Under the pieces are notes generated by a model, which did not search any database, had not been told where the DNA came from, and worked only from the letters and a program-made list of their open reading frames with translations. This document shows positions 52,777 to 62,001 of a DNA stretch of 64,000 nt, in pieces. Location: NCBI GenBank assembly GCA_017627975.1, contig JAGAFT010000091.1, positions 1 to 64,000 of the forward strand, read 5' to 3'. Numbering within the stretch: position 1 is the stretch's first letter; every line of letters begins with the position of its first letter. The translations under genes were made by a program, and so were the position numbers. This DNA comes from Oscillospiraceae bacterium (GTDB taxonomy: Bacteria > Bacillota_A > Clostridia > Oscillospirales > Oscillospiraceae).

Positions 52777-54972
52777 ATGGGCTGGTTTGACGAACAAATC
52801 AGGCAGAGAAAACTGAGCGATCAGGAAGTCTTTGAGGAGTCCATTTTCCGCATGGCTTCGGTTGTCCTTGGAAAACAGCGGGCCGGCGTACTGGACGACG
52901 ATCGGATCGTGACAAAAGCCGCGATCGATGAAATCCTGAAGTTTTATCATTACAAACCGACCGATATTCCGGAGACGATCCGGGACTTCGACGAGCAGAT
53001 GGAGTTCTGCCTGCGGCCGCACGGCATTATGCGCCGCAATATACACCTGGAAGAGGGCTGGTATAAGGACTCTTTCGGGCCGGTTATGGCGTTTCGCAAA
53101 GAAGACGGAGTACCGGTTGCACTGTTTCCAAAGCCGTTTATCGGCTATTGGTACAAGGATGCGGACAACAAAAGGATCACGGTTAACCGCGAGAATGCCA
53201 AACAGTTTGACAGAGATGCGATTTGCTTTTATAAACCGCTTCCGCTTCGCAAACTGGGCATCTCGGATCTGATCGTATACCTTACCGATTGCCTGAATAC
53301 CGGCGATATCGTGACCTTAGTGGGCCTCACACTGATCGGTACGGTTTTCGGCATGCTGATAACCAACATCACCAGGGCATTGACCGGTTTCGTGCTGGAA
53401 AGCGGCAGGGGAACACTTCTGCTTGGAACGGCGGTCTTTATGATCACGGTGATCGTCTCGCAGCAGCTGATTGCCGTGGTTCGGTCCCTTATGATGAACC
53501 GGATTGAAATCAAAACGTCGCTCTCGGTCGAGGCGGCGATGATGATGCGCGTGCTGAATCTCCCGGCCAATTTCTTCCGGCAGTATGCCTCCGGTGAACT
53601 GTCCAGCCGATACAGCGCGGTGAATCAGCTCTGCTCGCTTCTTCTGGGAAGTGTGTTTTCCACGGGGCTTTCCTCCCTGATGTCGCTGCTGTATATCACG
53701 CAGATCTTCCACTATGCTCCGGCATTGGTGGGGCCGGCGCTGATCATTATTCTGATCAGTGTCGCCATCAGCGTGGTAACCACGATTGCCCAGATGAAGA
53801 TCAGCAAACTGGCCATGGAGAAGCGTGCCAAGGAAAGCGGCATGAGCTTTGCCCTGATTACCGGCATCCAGAAAATCAAGCTGGCCGGTGCGGAGAAGCG
53901 GGCCTTCTCCCGCTGGGCCAGAGCCTATTCCGAGGCGGCGGAACCGACCTACAATCCGCCCACCTTCATCAAGGCCAATGCCGCCATTACGAGCGCGGTG
54001 TCTCTTGCCGGAACCATCGTTCTGTATTTCCTGGCCGTGCAGACCCGGGTCAGCCCGTCTGAGTACATTGCGTTCAACGCGGCCTACGGCGCCGTAACCG
54101 GCGCATTTGCAGCGCTGACCGGTGTTGCCATGTCGGTCGCCCAGATCAAACCGATCCTTGAGATGGCGGAACCGATCCTGAAGACCGAGCCGGAATCCAC
54201 AGAGAACAGAAAAATGGTGACCAAGCTCAACGGAAGCATCGAGCTGTCAAACGTCTACTTCCGTTATAACGAGACCATGCCCTATGTGGTAAACGGCATG
54301 AACCTGAAGATCAAGGCGGGCGAGTACATCGCCATTGTCGGAACCACCGGCTGCGGAAAAAGCACGCTCATGCGTCTCATGCTGGGCTTTGAAACGCCGG
54401 AGAGGGGAGCCATCTACTATGACGGCGTGGACATGTCCAAACTGGACCTGCGCTCCCTGCGGAGAAGAATCGGGGCGGTGACCCAGAACGGCAGCCTGTT
54501 TCAGGGGGATATCTATTCCAATATCGTGATCTCCGCGCCGCAGCTTACGCTGGATGAGGCCTGGGAAGCCGCGGAACTTGCCGGGATCGCGGACGATATC
54601 AGAGCCATGCCGATGGGAATGCAGACCGTTATCTCCGAAGGACAGGGCGGAATTTCCGGCGGACAGAAGCAGCGCCTGATGATTGCCCGGGCGGTCGCTC
54701 CCAAACCGAGAATCCTGATGTTTGACGAAGCGACTTCCGCATTGGACAACAAAACACAAAGGCAGGTTTCCGAGGCTCTGGACCGGCTGAAATGCACAAG
54801 AATCGTGATTGCCCACCGGCTCAGCACCATTAAGAACTGCGACCGGATTCTGGTTCTGGACAAGGGCCAGATCCTCGAAGACGGCACCTATGACGAGCTG
54901 ATCGAAAAGAACGGCTTCTTTGCCGAGCTCGTTGCGAGACAAAGACTCGACAACATTTCAGAAGGGAAGTAA
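52777..54972 (+). CDS. Second NHLM-type ABC exporter, without peptidase
   Basis: A 731-residue partner. The first about 160 residues are a non-catalytic domain (FRKEDGVPVALFPKPFIGYWYKD) seen at the start of NHLM ATP-binding subunits; the protease residues are absent. Membrane helices lie at about 180-465, then GTTGCGKSTLMRLMLGFE, ISGGQKQRLMIARAV and ILMFDEATSALDNKT. It follows the first exporter by 13 bp; the two probably form a heterodimer. Confidence 0.92.
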   Translation: MGWFDEQIRQRKLSDQEVFEESIFRMASVVLGKQRAGVLDDDRIVTKAAIDEILKFYHYKPTDIPETIRDFDEQMEFCLRPHGIMRRNIHLEEGWYKDSFGPVMAFRKEDGVPVALFPKPFIGYWYKDADNKRITVNRENAKQFDRDAICFYKPLPLRKLGISDLIVYLTDCLNTGDIVTLVGLTLIGTVFGMLITNITRALTGFVLESGRGTLLLGTAVFMITVIVSQQLIAVVRSLMMNRIEIKTSLSVEAAMMMRVLNLPANFFRQYASGELSSRYSAVNQLCSLLLGSVFSTGLSSLMSLLYITQIFHYAPALVGPALIIILISVAISVVTTIAQMKISKLAMEKRAKESGMSFALITGIQKIKLAGAEKRAFSRWARAYSEAAEPTYNPPTFIKANAAITSAVSLAGTIVLYFLAVQTRVSPSEYIAFNAAYGAVTGAFAALTGVAMSVAQIKPILEMAEPILKTEPESTENRKMVTKLNGSIELSNVYFRYNETMPYVVNGMNLKIKAGEYIAIVGTTGCGKSTLMRLMLGFETPERGAIYYDGVDMSKLDLRSLRRRIGAVTQNGSLFQGDIYSNIVISAPQLTLDEAWEAAELAGIADDIRAMPMGMQTVISEGQGGISGGQKQRLMIARAVAPKPRILMFDEATSALDNKTQRQVSEALDRLKCTRIVIAHRLSTIKNCDRILVLDKGQILEDGTYDELIEKNGFFAELVARQRLDNISEGK

Positions 54973-54976
54973 CCAC

Positions 54977-55486
54977 ATGGCGCATCCGTTAATCAACGGC
55001 ACTTTTTACAATGCAATCCTGCATTTTGAAGACAGTGATGAAGCGCAGGATTATTACTACAAGGTCATGAACAGTGTAGTGGAGCGCAACGGAAAGCAGC
55101 ACACCGTGCGGGATCAGATCCTCCGTGTCTATTCGATGTTGTTTTGTGACGACATCGGCGCGGTGGCCGGCCAGATCGCCAGTCCTGAGGATGTGGAGGC
55201 GACGGCGGACCGTCTCTATACCGGGGCAATGGGCTTTGACCCAAGGCATTGGTATCGGATGCAGCACCATTTCCCTGTGATCGACGAAGACAATTACGAG
55301 CGCTTTGCGGCACTGGTCATCGCCGATCTCAGTGCCGGCCCGCTGCGGGAAGCGGCTCTGAACGGCGGCGACATGCTGATCGTCGGAGAAAGAGACCCGC
55401 TGACCATGACGCCGGAAGAGAGAGAACATCAGAAAGTCAGGACGATCGATGTAAATGACGTTCTTCTTGGAGGAGAAAAAGGATGA
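54977..55486 (+). CDS. Uncharacterised protein of the secretion operon
   Basis: A 169-residue soluble protein, acidic and mostly helical, starting at the ATG at 54977 four bases after the exporter stop. Distinct segments are FYNAILHFEDSDEAQDYYYKV, DQILRVYSMLFCDDIGAVAG and MGFDPRHWYRMQHHFPVIDE. No signal, membrane helix or leader is seen, and I do not recognise the family. The stop overlaps the next regulator (ATGA), so it may be a cytoplasmic helper for cargo or transporter. Confidence 0.65.
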   Translation: MAHPLINGTFYNAILHFEDSDEAQDYYYKVMNSVVERNGKQHTVRDQILRVYSMLFCDDIGAVAGQIASPEDVEATADRLYTGAMGFDPRHWYRMQHHFPVIDEDNYERFAALVIADLSAGPLREAALNGGDMLIVGERDPLTMTPEEREHQKVRTIDVNDVLLGGEKG

Positions 55487-56292
55487 CCGTCCTTATTGTG
55501 CTGGAAAACGAAACAGAGCTGTTCAAGACCAGAGATCTCATTATAGAGATTGTTCCGGATGCGGATTTGCTCTGCTTTGAGAACAGTCTGCCGGCTCTGG
55601 CGGCAGCCCGTTCCAGAGAGATCGACGTTGCCGTTCTGGATACGAAGCTCACGGAACTCGCCGGAATTGACTTCGGTCAGTATCTTCAGGACCTTTATCC
55701 TTTTATCAACCTGATCTACCTTTCCGAGGACAAGGAATTGGGTTACGCAGCCATGAACCAGCATGCAAGCGGATACCTGCTGAAGCCCGCCTCCCGGGAC
55801 AATCTGCAGAGGGAACTTGAGGACCTCCGTCATCCGGCGGCGCAGAAGAACCAGAAGAGGCTCTTTGCGCAGACGTTCGGGAACTTCGATTTGTTCGTGG
55901 ACGGGAAGCCCGTGGCATTCAAGTACTCCAAAACCAAAGAGATTGTCGCGCTGCTGATCAACAACCGCGGCGCCCAGACCTCCAACGGAGAAATCATCGC
56001 CACGCTCTGGGAGGATGACGGAGACCCGGAAAAGAAGGCGTCCTATCTCTCGAATCTGCGGCAGGACCTTCAGAATACATTTACGAAACTCAAACTGAAC
56101 GGAATTATTCTGAAACAGCGCGGAAGCATGGCAATTGCAAAGGACCGGATCGAATGCGATCTGTATGACTGGCTGGAGAATAAGCTGAATTCCAAGTATC
56201 AGTACCTCGGAGACTACATGAATCAGTACAGCTGGCCGGAGACGGTTCATGCGGAGCTGGATGAGATCAGCTATTCACTCTACGACGATTAA
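55483..56292 (+). CDS. Response regulator with SARP-type DNA-binding domain (2), altered receiver
   Basis: A 269-residue protein. The receiver keeps the phospho-Asp (AVLDTKL) and YLLKPAS, but the acidic pair reads VLENE where VDDE is normal, so Mg-dependent phosphorylation may be weak. The C-terminal domain (QTFGNFDLFVDGKPVAFKYS, KTKEIVALLINNRG, IATLWEDD) parallels that of regulator 1. No kinase gene is adjacent. It may respond to another input or form mixed dimers with regulator 1 (inference). Confidence 0.85.
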   Translation: MTVLIVLENETELFKTRDLIIEIVPDADLLCFENSLPALAAARSREIDVAVLDTKLTELAGIDFGQYLQDLYPFINLIYLSEDKELGYAAMNQHASGYLLKPASRDNLQRELEDLRHPAAQKNQKRLFAQTFGNFDLFVDGKPVAFKYSKTKEIVALLINNRGAQTSNGEIIATLWEDDGDPEKKASYLSNLRQDLQNTFTKLKLNGIILKQRGSMAIAKDRIECDLYDWLENKLNSKYQYLGDYMNQYSWPETVHAELDEISYSLYDD

Positions 56293-56385
56293 AGAGAGAA
56301 GGATGATCCATAAAAAGACTCAGAGAGAAGCAAAAGCTGTTCACTCTGAGCAAAGCTGAAATCGAAAGAAGAGAGAATCCGTTCC

Positions 56386-57825
56386 ATGAAGAAGCTGTTC
56401 CTGCAGATCCTGATCGTGAGCATCCTGTTTCTTGGCATTCTTTGCCTTTGTATCCGATTGGGCGGGAACGGGCTGATCCTCTATTTTGAGCAGCCGCCTG
56501 AGGCCACAGGGATGGAAGTCCGGTTCAATCCGGAAAACATCGTCCAACTGGCGGACAGTCAGGTTCTGACGGAAGAACAGGAAGTTCAGCTTTTATTTCA
56601 TGCCGTACAGCGAGGCAAGACAGAAGTTAGCATCCTCTGGGAAGGACTGGACGAGGACTCGCTGTATGAAAAAGAGATCCGAATGACCATCCGATCTCTT
56701 CCGATGGGAATCCTGACAGACAGTATAACCTGGAATTTCACGGGATGGGAATATCTTGTGATCTGCCTGTCATTTTACTTTCTGTCCCTTTCCCTTATCT
56801 TGCTTCTCGCTTCGCGCAAAGAACAGAAACGTGTTTTCTTCAGCTACCGTTCGATCCGCTTCCTCGGCCTTGCAATCTTCTTTTTTGCCCTCAGCTTCTT
56901 CCGGACGGAGTATCTGCTCGCATTCCTGAAGGGGCGAAACGCCGGGACCGTCTGGACGCTGCTGCTGGGGATTATTTCTTCCGCACAGACCTTTGTACGC
57001 TGGACCGCTTATCTGCTGGCCGTATTTGCTGTTCTGACGGCGGTGAGCAATGTTGTACTGATGCGGCATGAAGGCGTGCGGCCGGCAAACATGCTTGGAA
57101 TCCTGGTTGCGGCCGGAATTGTCGGCGGGGCGCTCATCGGGATCGGGCTTTCCAATTCAAGACTGACCTTTCCGATGCGGAATGTTCTCTGCAATGTCTA
57201 CGCAGGACTGTTTGTCTATTTTGAATGTCTGCTGACGGCGACGGTAGTCCGCGCGCTGGAAGCCGGAAAGCATGAACCTTCGTATGATAAGGACTACATC
57301 ATCATCCTGGGATGCCGAATCCGGCAGGATGGGACGCTCTATCCGCTGATCCGCGGAAGAGTGGACCGTGCCATCGAGTTCGCGGAAGCCCAGGAGGCTG
57401 CCACCGGAAAAGTGGCGGTTCTGGTACCGAGCGGCGGACAGGGGAGCGATGAGCCCATGTCAGAGGCGGAAGCGATGGCAGGCTATATCCGAAGCAAAGG
57501 CGTGCCCGATGACAGAATTCTGGTGGAGAACCGCTCCCAGACAACGAAAGAGAATCTTGATTTCTCACGAAGTCTGATCAGGGAAAGAGAAGAAAACCGG
57601 AAAACTGCATTTTCCACCTCAAGCTATCATGTGTGCCGGGGTGGGATTCTGGCAGAAGAAATGGGATGGAACATTGACGGCATGGGAAGCCGTACCAAAT
57701 GGTATTTCTGGCCGAATGCTTTTTTGCGTGAATTCATCGGACTGCTGGCCGAGAGCTGGATGCAGCAGCTGGTCGCGGTGTCGGTTATTGCCGTTCTCAG
57801 CGGATTGCTGACAATAATTATGTAA
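56386..57825 (+). CDS. Polytopic DUF218 (YdcF/SanA-like) protein
   Basis: A 479-residue protein. An N-terminal signal anchor and an outside domain (to about residue 120) are followed by six or so helices (125-300) and a DUF218 domain: DYIIILGCRIRQDGTLYPLI, RGRVDRAIEFAEAQE, VPSGGQGSDEPMSEAEAM, FSTSSYHVCRGGIL. DUF218 proteins act in envelope biogenesis. The gene directly precedes the second GG-LysM gene (13 bp), linking it to that locus. Confidence 0.8.
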   Translation: MKKLFLQILIVSILFLGILCLCIRLGGNGLILYFEQPPEATGMEVRFNPENIVQLADSQVLTEEQEVQLLFHAVQRGKTEVSILWEGLDEDSLYEKEIRMTIRSLPMGILTDSITWNFTGWEYLVICLSFYFLSLSLILLLASRKEQKRVFFSYRSIRFLGLAIFFFALSFFRTEYLLAFLKGRNAGTVWTLLLGIISSAQTFVRWTAYLLAVFAVLTAVSNVVLMRHEGVRPANMLGILVAAGIVGGALIGIGLSNSRLTFPMRNVLCNVYAGLFVYFECLLTATVVRALEAGKHEPSYDKDYIIILGCRIRQDGTLYPLIRGRVDRAIEFAEAQEAATGKVAVLVPSGGQGSDEPMSEAEAMAGYIRSKGVPDDRILVENRSQTTKENLDFSRSLIREREENRKTAFSTSSYHVCRGGILAEEMGWNIDGMGSRTKWYFWPNAFLREFIGLLAESWMQQLVAVSVIAVLSGLLTIIM

Positions 57826-57838
57826 ACCAGGAGTAAAC

Positions 57839-58063
57839 ATGGCGGAGAGAATTAAATTGATGGACGACAGGGAAATAGAACAGATCACCGGCGGAGCTTA
57901 CACAGGATCCGTTTTTGTCTATACCGTACAGGAAGGTGAAAGCCTTTCGGTACTGGCACATCGCTTTGGCACTTCGGTCAATGTGATTGCGGAGCTGAAC
58001 GATATCAAGAGCGCGAAGAACGTGCAAGCCGGAATGAAGCTGCTGATTCCGCTGAAAGCCTGA
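57839..58063 (+). CDS. Double-glycine leader fused to a LysM domain (cargo 2)
   Basis: A 74-residue protein from an ATG after CAGGAG. The leader MAERIKLMDDREIEQITGG has Met -12, Glu -8, Ile -7, Ile -4 and Gly-Gly; the 55-residue remainder is one LysM domain: FVYTVQEGESLSVLAHRFGT, SVNVIAELNDIKSAKNVQAG, MKLLIP. Same design as cargo 1 but clearly diverged in sequence. It ends the secretion gene cluster and is followed by a strong terminator. Confidence 0.85.
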   Translation: MAERIKLMDDREIEQITGGAYTGSVFVYTVQEGESLSVLAHRFGTSVNVIAELNDIKSAKNVQAGMKLLIPLKA

Positions 58064-58072
58064 TGGTTTATG

Positions 58073-58118
58073 AAAAAAGAACCCCCGACAGCCTTAAAGA
58101 CTGTCGGGGGTTCTTTTC
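58073..58118. terminator. Bidirectional terminator
   Basis: AAAAAAGAACCCCCGACAG pairs with CTGTCGGGGGTTCTTTT between convergent genes. Confidence 0.92.
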
Positions 58119-58125
58119 AAAGCGA

Positions 58126-58365
58126 TCAGCCGACCAGATTCAAAACCAGGGTCAGAACGACAAAAGCAAGTGCAAACCACTTTGTCGCTTTGGCAAGCTT
58201 GGCATCCAGGGTCTTGGCTTTCCCTTTGGATAAAAACGTCTCAGCACCGCCGGAAATTGCACCGGAGAGGCCGGCGCTTTTTCCGCTCTGCATCAGAACG
58301 ATGACGGTCAGAGCAAGACCGGCAATCAACTGAAGTACAGCAAAGACGATTGTAACAGCAGACAT
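58126..58365 (-). CDS. secG: Preprotein translocase subunit SecG
   Basis: A 79-residue protein with two membrane helices (about residues 3-24 and 62-78) and the conserved central LMQSGKSAGLSGAISGGAETFLSK segment of SecG. It assists SecYE in export. It is encoded alone, opposite to the flanking genes, as is common. Confidence 0.93.
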   Translation of the reverse strand: MSAVTIVFAVLQLIAGLALTVIVLMQSGKSAGLSGAISGGAETFLSKGKAKTLDAKLAKATKWFALAFVVLTLVLNLVG

Positions 58366-58528
58366 AATGACGTCAATCCTTTCAAGAAAACAAATACTAA
58401 CATTTAAGCTAAGAAACTATAACACATCGGGACGTGAAATTCAAGTATTATTTCGCGCAATCTTTGGAAAATAGAAGAAATTCATAATTGAGGGATTGAT
58501 TTTTAGGATACATTCTTTTATTATGATA

Positions 58529-58562
58529 ACGAAAAAGCCGTTTGGCATGATCAGACGGCTTC
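58529..58562 (-). terminator. Terminator-like hairpin between divergent genes
   Basis: AAGCCGTTTG pairs imperfectly with CAGACGGCTT; the T-tract lies on the minus-strand side. In plus-strand RNA it would sit just before the ribosome site of the SPFH gene. Confidence 0.5.
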
Positions 58563-58584
58563 AGCACCGAAAGGAGATTGACAA

Positions 58585-59901
58585 ATGGGACTTATTCATG
58601 CAGCGATCGGAGCCGGGTCCGGCGTTCTTTCTGACCAGTGGAAGGAGTATTTTTACTGCGAGGCCTTACCAAATTCCGTTCTTGCGACCAAAGGACGGAA
58701 GCGTTCCACACTCCGCGGTGGCAACCACGGCGTAGACAACATCATCACCAGCGGATCGGTCATTGCCGTTGCGGACGGACAGTGCATGCTGATTGTCGAG
58801 CAGGGAAAAATCGTCGATGTCTGTGCGGAACCGGGCGAATACCAGTATGACGCATCCACCGAGCCTTCTGTCTTCACCGGCAATCTCGGAGACAGCATTT
58901 CCGAGGTCTTCAAGATGATCGGAAAGCGCTTTACCTTCGGAGGAGAAGCGCCAAAAGATCAGAGAGTTTACTATTTTAACACCAAGGAAATCACAGGCAA
59001 CAAGTATGGTACCCCGTCACCGGTGCCGTTCCGTGTTGTGGACCAGAATGTCGGCCTGGACATGGACATCTCTATCCGCTGCTTCGGCGAGTACAGCTTC
59101 CGGCTTGCAAACCCGCTGCTCTTTTATACCAATGTCTGCGGGAATGTGTCATCGGAGTACACCGTGGAGCAGTTGATCGGGCAGATGCGTACCGAGCTTC
59201 TGACGGCGCTTCAGCCTGCCTTTGCGAGAATCTCTGAGATCGGCGTGCGCTACTCCGCGCTGCCCGGTCATACCAAAGAGCTGGCAGATGCGCTGAATGC
59301 CGAGCTCTCACCGAAATGGCTTGAATTCCGCGGAATCGAAATCGTCTCCGTGGGCGTATCCAGCGTCAAGGCCAGTGAAGAGGACGAGAAGCTCATCAAG
59401 GAACTGCAGCGCAACGCGGCCTTCAAGAACCCGACGATGGCGGCGGCGCATCTTGTGGGGGCCCAGGCGGCCGCCATGCAGGCTGCCGCGGCCAACGAGA
59501 ATGCAGGGGCGGCCATGGGCTTTGTCGGAATGAATATGGCGCAGGGAGCCGGCGGAATCAACGCACAGAGCCTCTATCAGATGAACGCCCAGAAGCCCGC
59601 TACACCTGAACAGGCGGCTGACACATGGACCTGCCCCTCCTGCGGTCACCAGGCGAGCGGCAGATTCTGTGCCGAATGCGGCACCAAAAAGCCGGAGACG
59701 GTGGTTGTAAAAGGGTGGACCTGCCCGAGCTGCGGCAGCGTGAACAAGGGCAAGTTCTGCACCGAGTGCGGCACCAAGAAGCCGGAAGGCGCACCGATCT
59801 ATCGCTGTGACAAGTGCGGCTGGGAGCCGGAGGACCCGACTCACCCGCCGAAATTCTGCCCGCAGTGCGGCGACCCGTTTGACGCAAACGATATCGCATA
59901 A
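58585..59901 (+). CDS. SPFH-domain protein with three C-terminal zinc ribbons (YdjI-like)
   Basis: A 438-residue protein. Residues 1-290 match the virion-core/SPFH group that includes Bacillus YdjI (GLIHAAIGAGSGVLSDQWKEY, RLANPLLFYTNVCG). An Ala/Met-rich linker leads to CPSCGHQASGRFCAECG, CPSCGSVNKGKFCTECG and CDKCGWEPED..FCPQCG. In Bacillus, YdjGHI help place a PspA protein on the membrane under stress. GAAAGGAG precedes the ATG. Confidence 0.83.
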   Translation: MGLIHAAIGAGSGVLSDQWKEYFYCEALPNSVLATKGRKRSTLRGGNHGVDNIITSGSVIAVADGQCMLIVEQGKIVDVCAEPGEYQYDASTEPSVFTGNLGDSISEVFKMIGKRFTFGGEAPKDQRVYYFNTKEITGNKYGTPSPVPFRVVDQNVGLDMDISIRCFGEYSFRLANPLLFYTNVCGNVSSEYTVEQLIGQMRTELLTALQPAFARISEIGVRYSALPGHTKELADALNAELSPKWLEFRGIEIVSVGVSSVKASEEDEKLIKELQRNAAFKNPTMAAAHLVGAQAAAMQAAAANENAGAAMGFVGMNMAQGAGGINAQSLYQMNAQKPATPEQAADTWTCPSCGHQASGRFCAECGTKKPETVVVKGWTCPSCGSVNKGKFCTECGTKKPEGAPIYRCDKCGWEPEDPTHPPKFCPQCGDPFDANDIA

Positions 59902-59930
59902 ACGTATCCGGAAGAGAGGAGAAGCGTGAC

Positions 59931-60872
59931 ATGCCGGGGGAGAATACGATTCGAAAATGGTTTTTACCCGGAATGCTTATGCTTCTCCTTATGGTTTTCG
60001 CTCTTTCAGGCTGCGGCCGGATGACGGATACCAGCGGACTTTCCGGGCGGTGGGTTCTTGTCCGCGGAGACAGTGACGGCGTCCTGCTTCCGGAAAGCCT
60101 GATCAAAGAGAACCGTCTTACTCTTCGACTGGACCCGGATGGAAGCGGCGTACTCGGAGAAAACACGTCACAGGGCCGGGTTCTCTGGAACTATGAAGAC
60201 GGGAAGATTCTCCTTCAAGCCGGTGATACCACCCTTTCCGGTACGGTGCAGGGAAATGAACTGCTTCTGCAGGGCGAAGAGGAAATCCGGCTTCACTTTG
60301 TGCGGGACACTCAGGAGGAAGCGCCGGAAGAGGAAACCGCGCTCCCGGCGGAGGCCTTTTCCGGCGGCTGGTACGGCTGGTGGAAGATTGAGGATTCCAA
60401 GGGAGAAATGCCTGTCAGCTGGTACGACTGCTGCGCAGTGTTTGAAGCGCAGGAGGACGGCACGGTTCTTCTTACGCTCTGGGATGAGGACGGAAGCAGA
60501 GCGGAGCCCCTTTCTCAGGTCCGGTTTATCACGGAGGAGGAAGGGACGCTGGTTTCCGTCAGCGGTTATTTTGCGTTCATGGAGATTCAGGGCGGACAAT
60601 GGCGTCTCACCGAACCCGATCCGGCCATCCTGATCCCGGATATCATGCATGATACAGAGGGGGAGCGTTTTCGCGCGACGGTTTACATGAGGCGCTGGGG
60701 CGAAGACTGGAACGATACACCCCAAGAGCAGAGACCTTTTTATTATGAGGACTGGTATCTTCCGCTGTTGAAAGAAAAGGCAGAGCTGCCGGATCAAATA
60801 CCGTGGCAGAGCCTCGAGGCGAGAAGAGAGCGTGCGGAAGAGGTGCAGGCCGCGCTTCCCGACAGGAGTTGA
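59931..60872 (+). CDS. Lipoprotein of unknown function in the ydj-like operon
   Basis: A 313-residue protein with lipobox ALSGC (Cys about 27). Residues 35-130 look like a small beta barrel (LSGRWVLVRGDSDGV, LRLDPDGSGVLG, LSGTVQGNELLLQG), and a second beta domain with many tryptophans follows (GGWYGWWKIEDSKGEM). I do not recognise a named family. It lies 29 bp after the SPFH gene and 2 bp before the zinc-ribbon gene, so it is part of the operon. Confidence 0.7.
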   Translation: MPGENTIRKWFLPGMLMLLLMVFALSGCGRMTDTSGLSGRWVLVRGDSDGVLLPESLIKENRLTLRLDPDGSGVLGENTSQGRVLWNYEDGKILLQAGDTTLSGTVQGNELLLQGEEEIRLHFVRDTQEEAPEEETALPAEAFSGGWYGWWKIEDSKGEMPVSWYDCCAVFEAQEDGTVLLTLWDEDGSRAEPLSQVRFITEEEGTLVSVSGYFAFMEIQGGQWRLTEPDPAILIPDIMHDTEGERFRATVYMRRWGEDWNDTPQEQRPFYYEDWYLPLLKEKAELPDQIPWQSLEARRERAEEVQAALPDRS

Positions 60873-60874
60873 AC

Positions 60875-61990
60875 ATGGCGTCACAGATCACGAACTATCA
60901 GTGCCCGTCGTGCACGGGACCGCTGCGCTATGACGGCGCCAGCGGAAAGCTGCAGTGCGATTACTGCGGAAGCAGCTTTACCACTGCGGAAATCGAAAAA
61001 ATCTACAAGGAAAAGCTGGAACAGGCGGAACAGGCGGCAATCGACGAAACGGCCGCGGCTGCCGCCCAGATGCAGGAATCAGACGAAAACGCGGAGGAAC
61101 AGTTCTGGGACGCGGAACAGGAGGGAATGAAGATCTATAACTGTCCCTCCTGCGGGGCACAGCTGGTTTTTGACGCCACGACGGCGGCCGGCAGCTGCCC
61201 CTATTGCGGGAATCCCTCCATCGTTCCGGGACAGTTTCACGGTATGCTTCGCCCGGACTATATCCTGCCGTTCAAGCTTTCAAAAGAACAGGCTGTTGCA
61301 TCCCTGAAAAACTATTACCGGGGCAAGAAGCTGCTGCCAAAAGAGTTCTCGTCGGAGAATCATCTGGAAGAGATCAAGGGCGTCTATGTCCCGTTCTGGC
61401 TCTTTGATGAGACAGCCGTTGCGGATACCAGTTATCAGGCAACCAGAGTGAACTCGGTAACACACGGAAACGAACTGATCACCACAACGGAGTATTTTGA
61501 CGTCCGCCGGGCCGGGACCGTCCGCTTTACCAGGATTCCCGCCGACGGGTCCAAAAAGATGCCGGATGAACTGATGGATTCCATTGAACCCTTTGACTAT
61601 TCGGAGTTAAAACCCTTTTCAACGGCATATATGCCCGGGTTTATGGCGGACATCTATGATGTGGATGACAGAGAAAGCTTTGAACGGGTTCAGAAACGCG
61701 GTTCCCAAACGGCGCTGGAAATCATGGACTCCACGGTTTCGGGCTATTCTTCCGTCATCCCGAAACAGAGAGAGGTTCACATTCACCGCGAGAGGACTTC
61801 CTACGCGCTGCTGCCGGTCTGGATGCTGAGTACACGCTGGAAGAACCAGAACTTCATTTTTGCCATGAACGGACAGACAGGAAAGTTTATCGGGGATCTT
61901 CCGGTTTCGATGGGGCGATACTTCGCCTGGTTCGCGGGGATTGCGCTGCCCCTGGCCGCGGTACTGACCGTGCTGCTGAAATTCATGTGA
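60875..61990 (+). CDS. TFIIB-type zinc-ribbon membrane protein (YdjG-like)
   Basis: A 371-residue protein starting at the ATG at 60875 after CAGGAG. The first zinc ribbon is CPSCTGPLRYDGASGKLQCDYCG, a helical spacer follows, and a second ribbon is CPSCGAQLVFDATTAAGSCPYCG. The rest (LPFKLSKEQAVASLKNYYRG, VYVPFWLFDETAVADTSY) and the final helix (FAWFAGIALPLAAVLTVLL) match the Bacillus YdjG group. Confidence 0.82.
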   Translation: MASQITNYQCPSCTGPLRYDGASGKLQCDYCGSSFTTAEIEKIYKEKLEQAEQAAIDETAAAAAQMQESDENAEEQFWDAEQEGMKIYNCPSCGAQLVFDATTAAGSCPYCGNPSIVPGQFHGMLRPDYILPFKLSKEQAVASLKNYYRGKKLLPKEFSSENHLEEIKGVYVPFWLFDETAVADTSYQATRVNSVTHGNELITTTEYFDVRRAGTVRFTRIPADGSKKMPDELMDSIEPFDYSELKPFSTAYMPGFMADIYDVDDRESFERVQKRGSQTALEIMDSTVSGYSSVIPKQREVHIHRERTSYALLPVWMLSTRWKNQNFIFAMNGQTGKFIGDLPVSMGRYFAWFAGIALPLAAVLTVLLKFM

Positions 61991-62001
61991 GGAGGGGTGA
62001 C

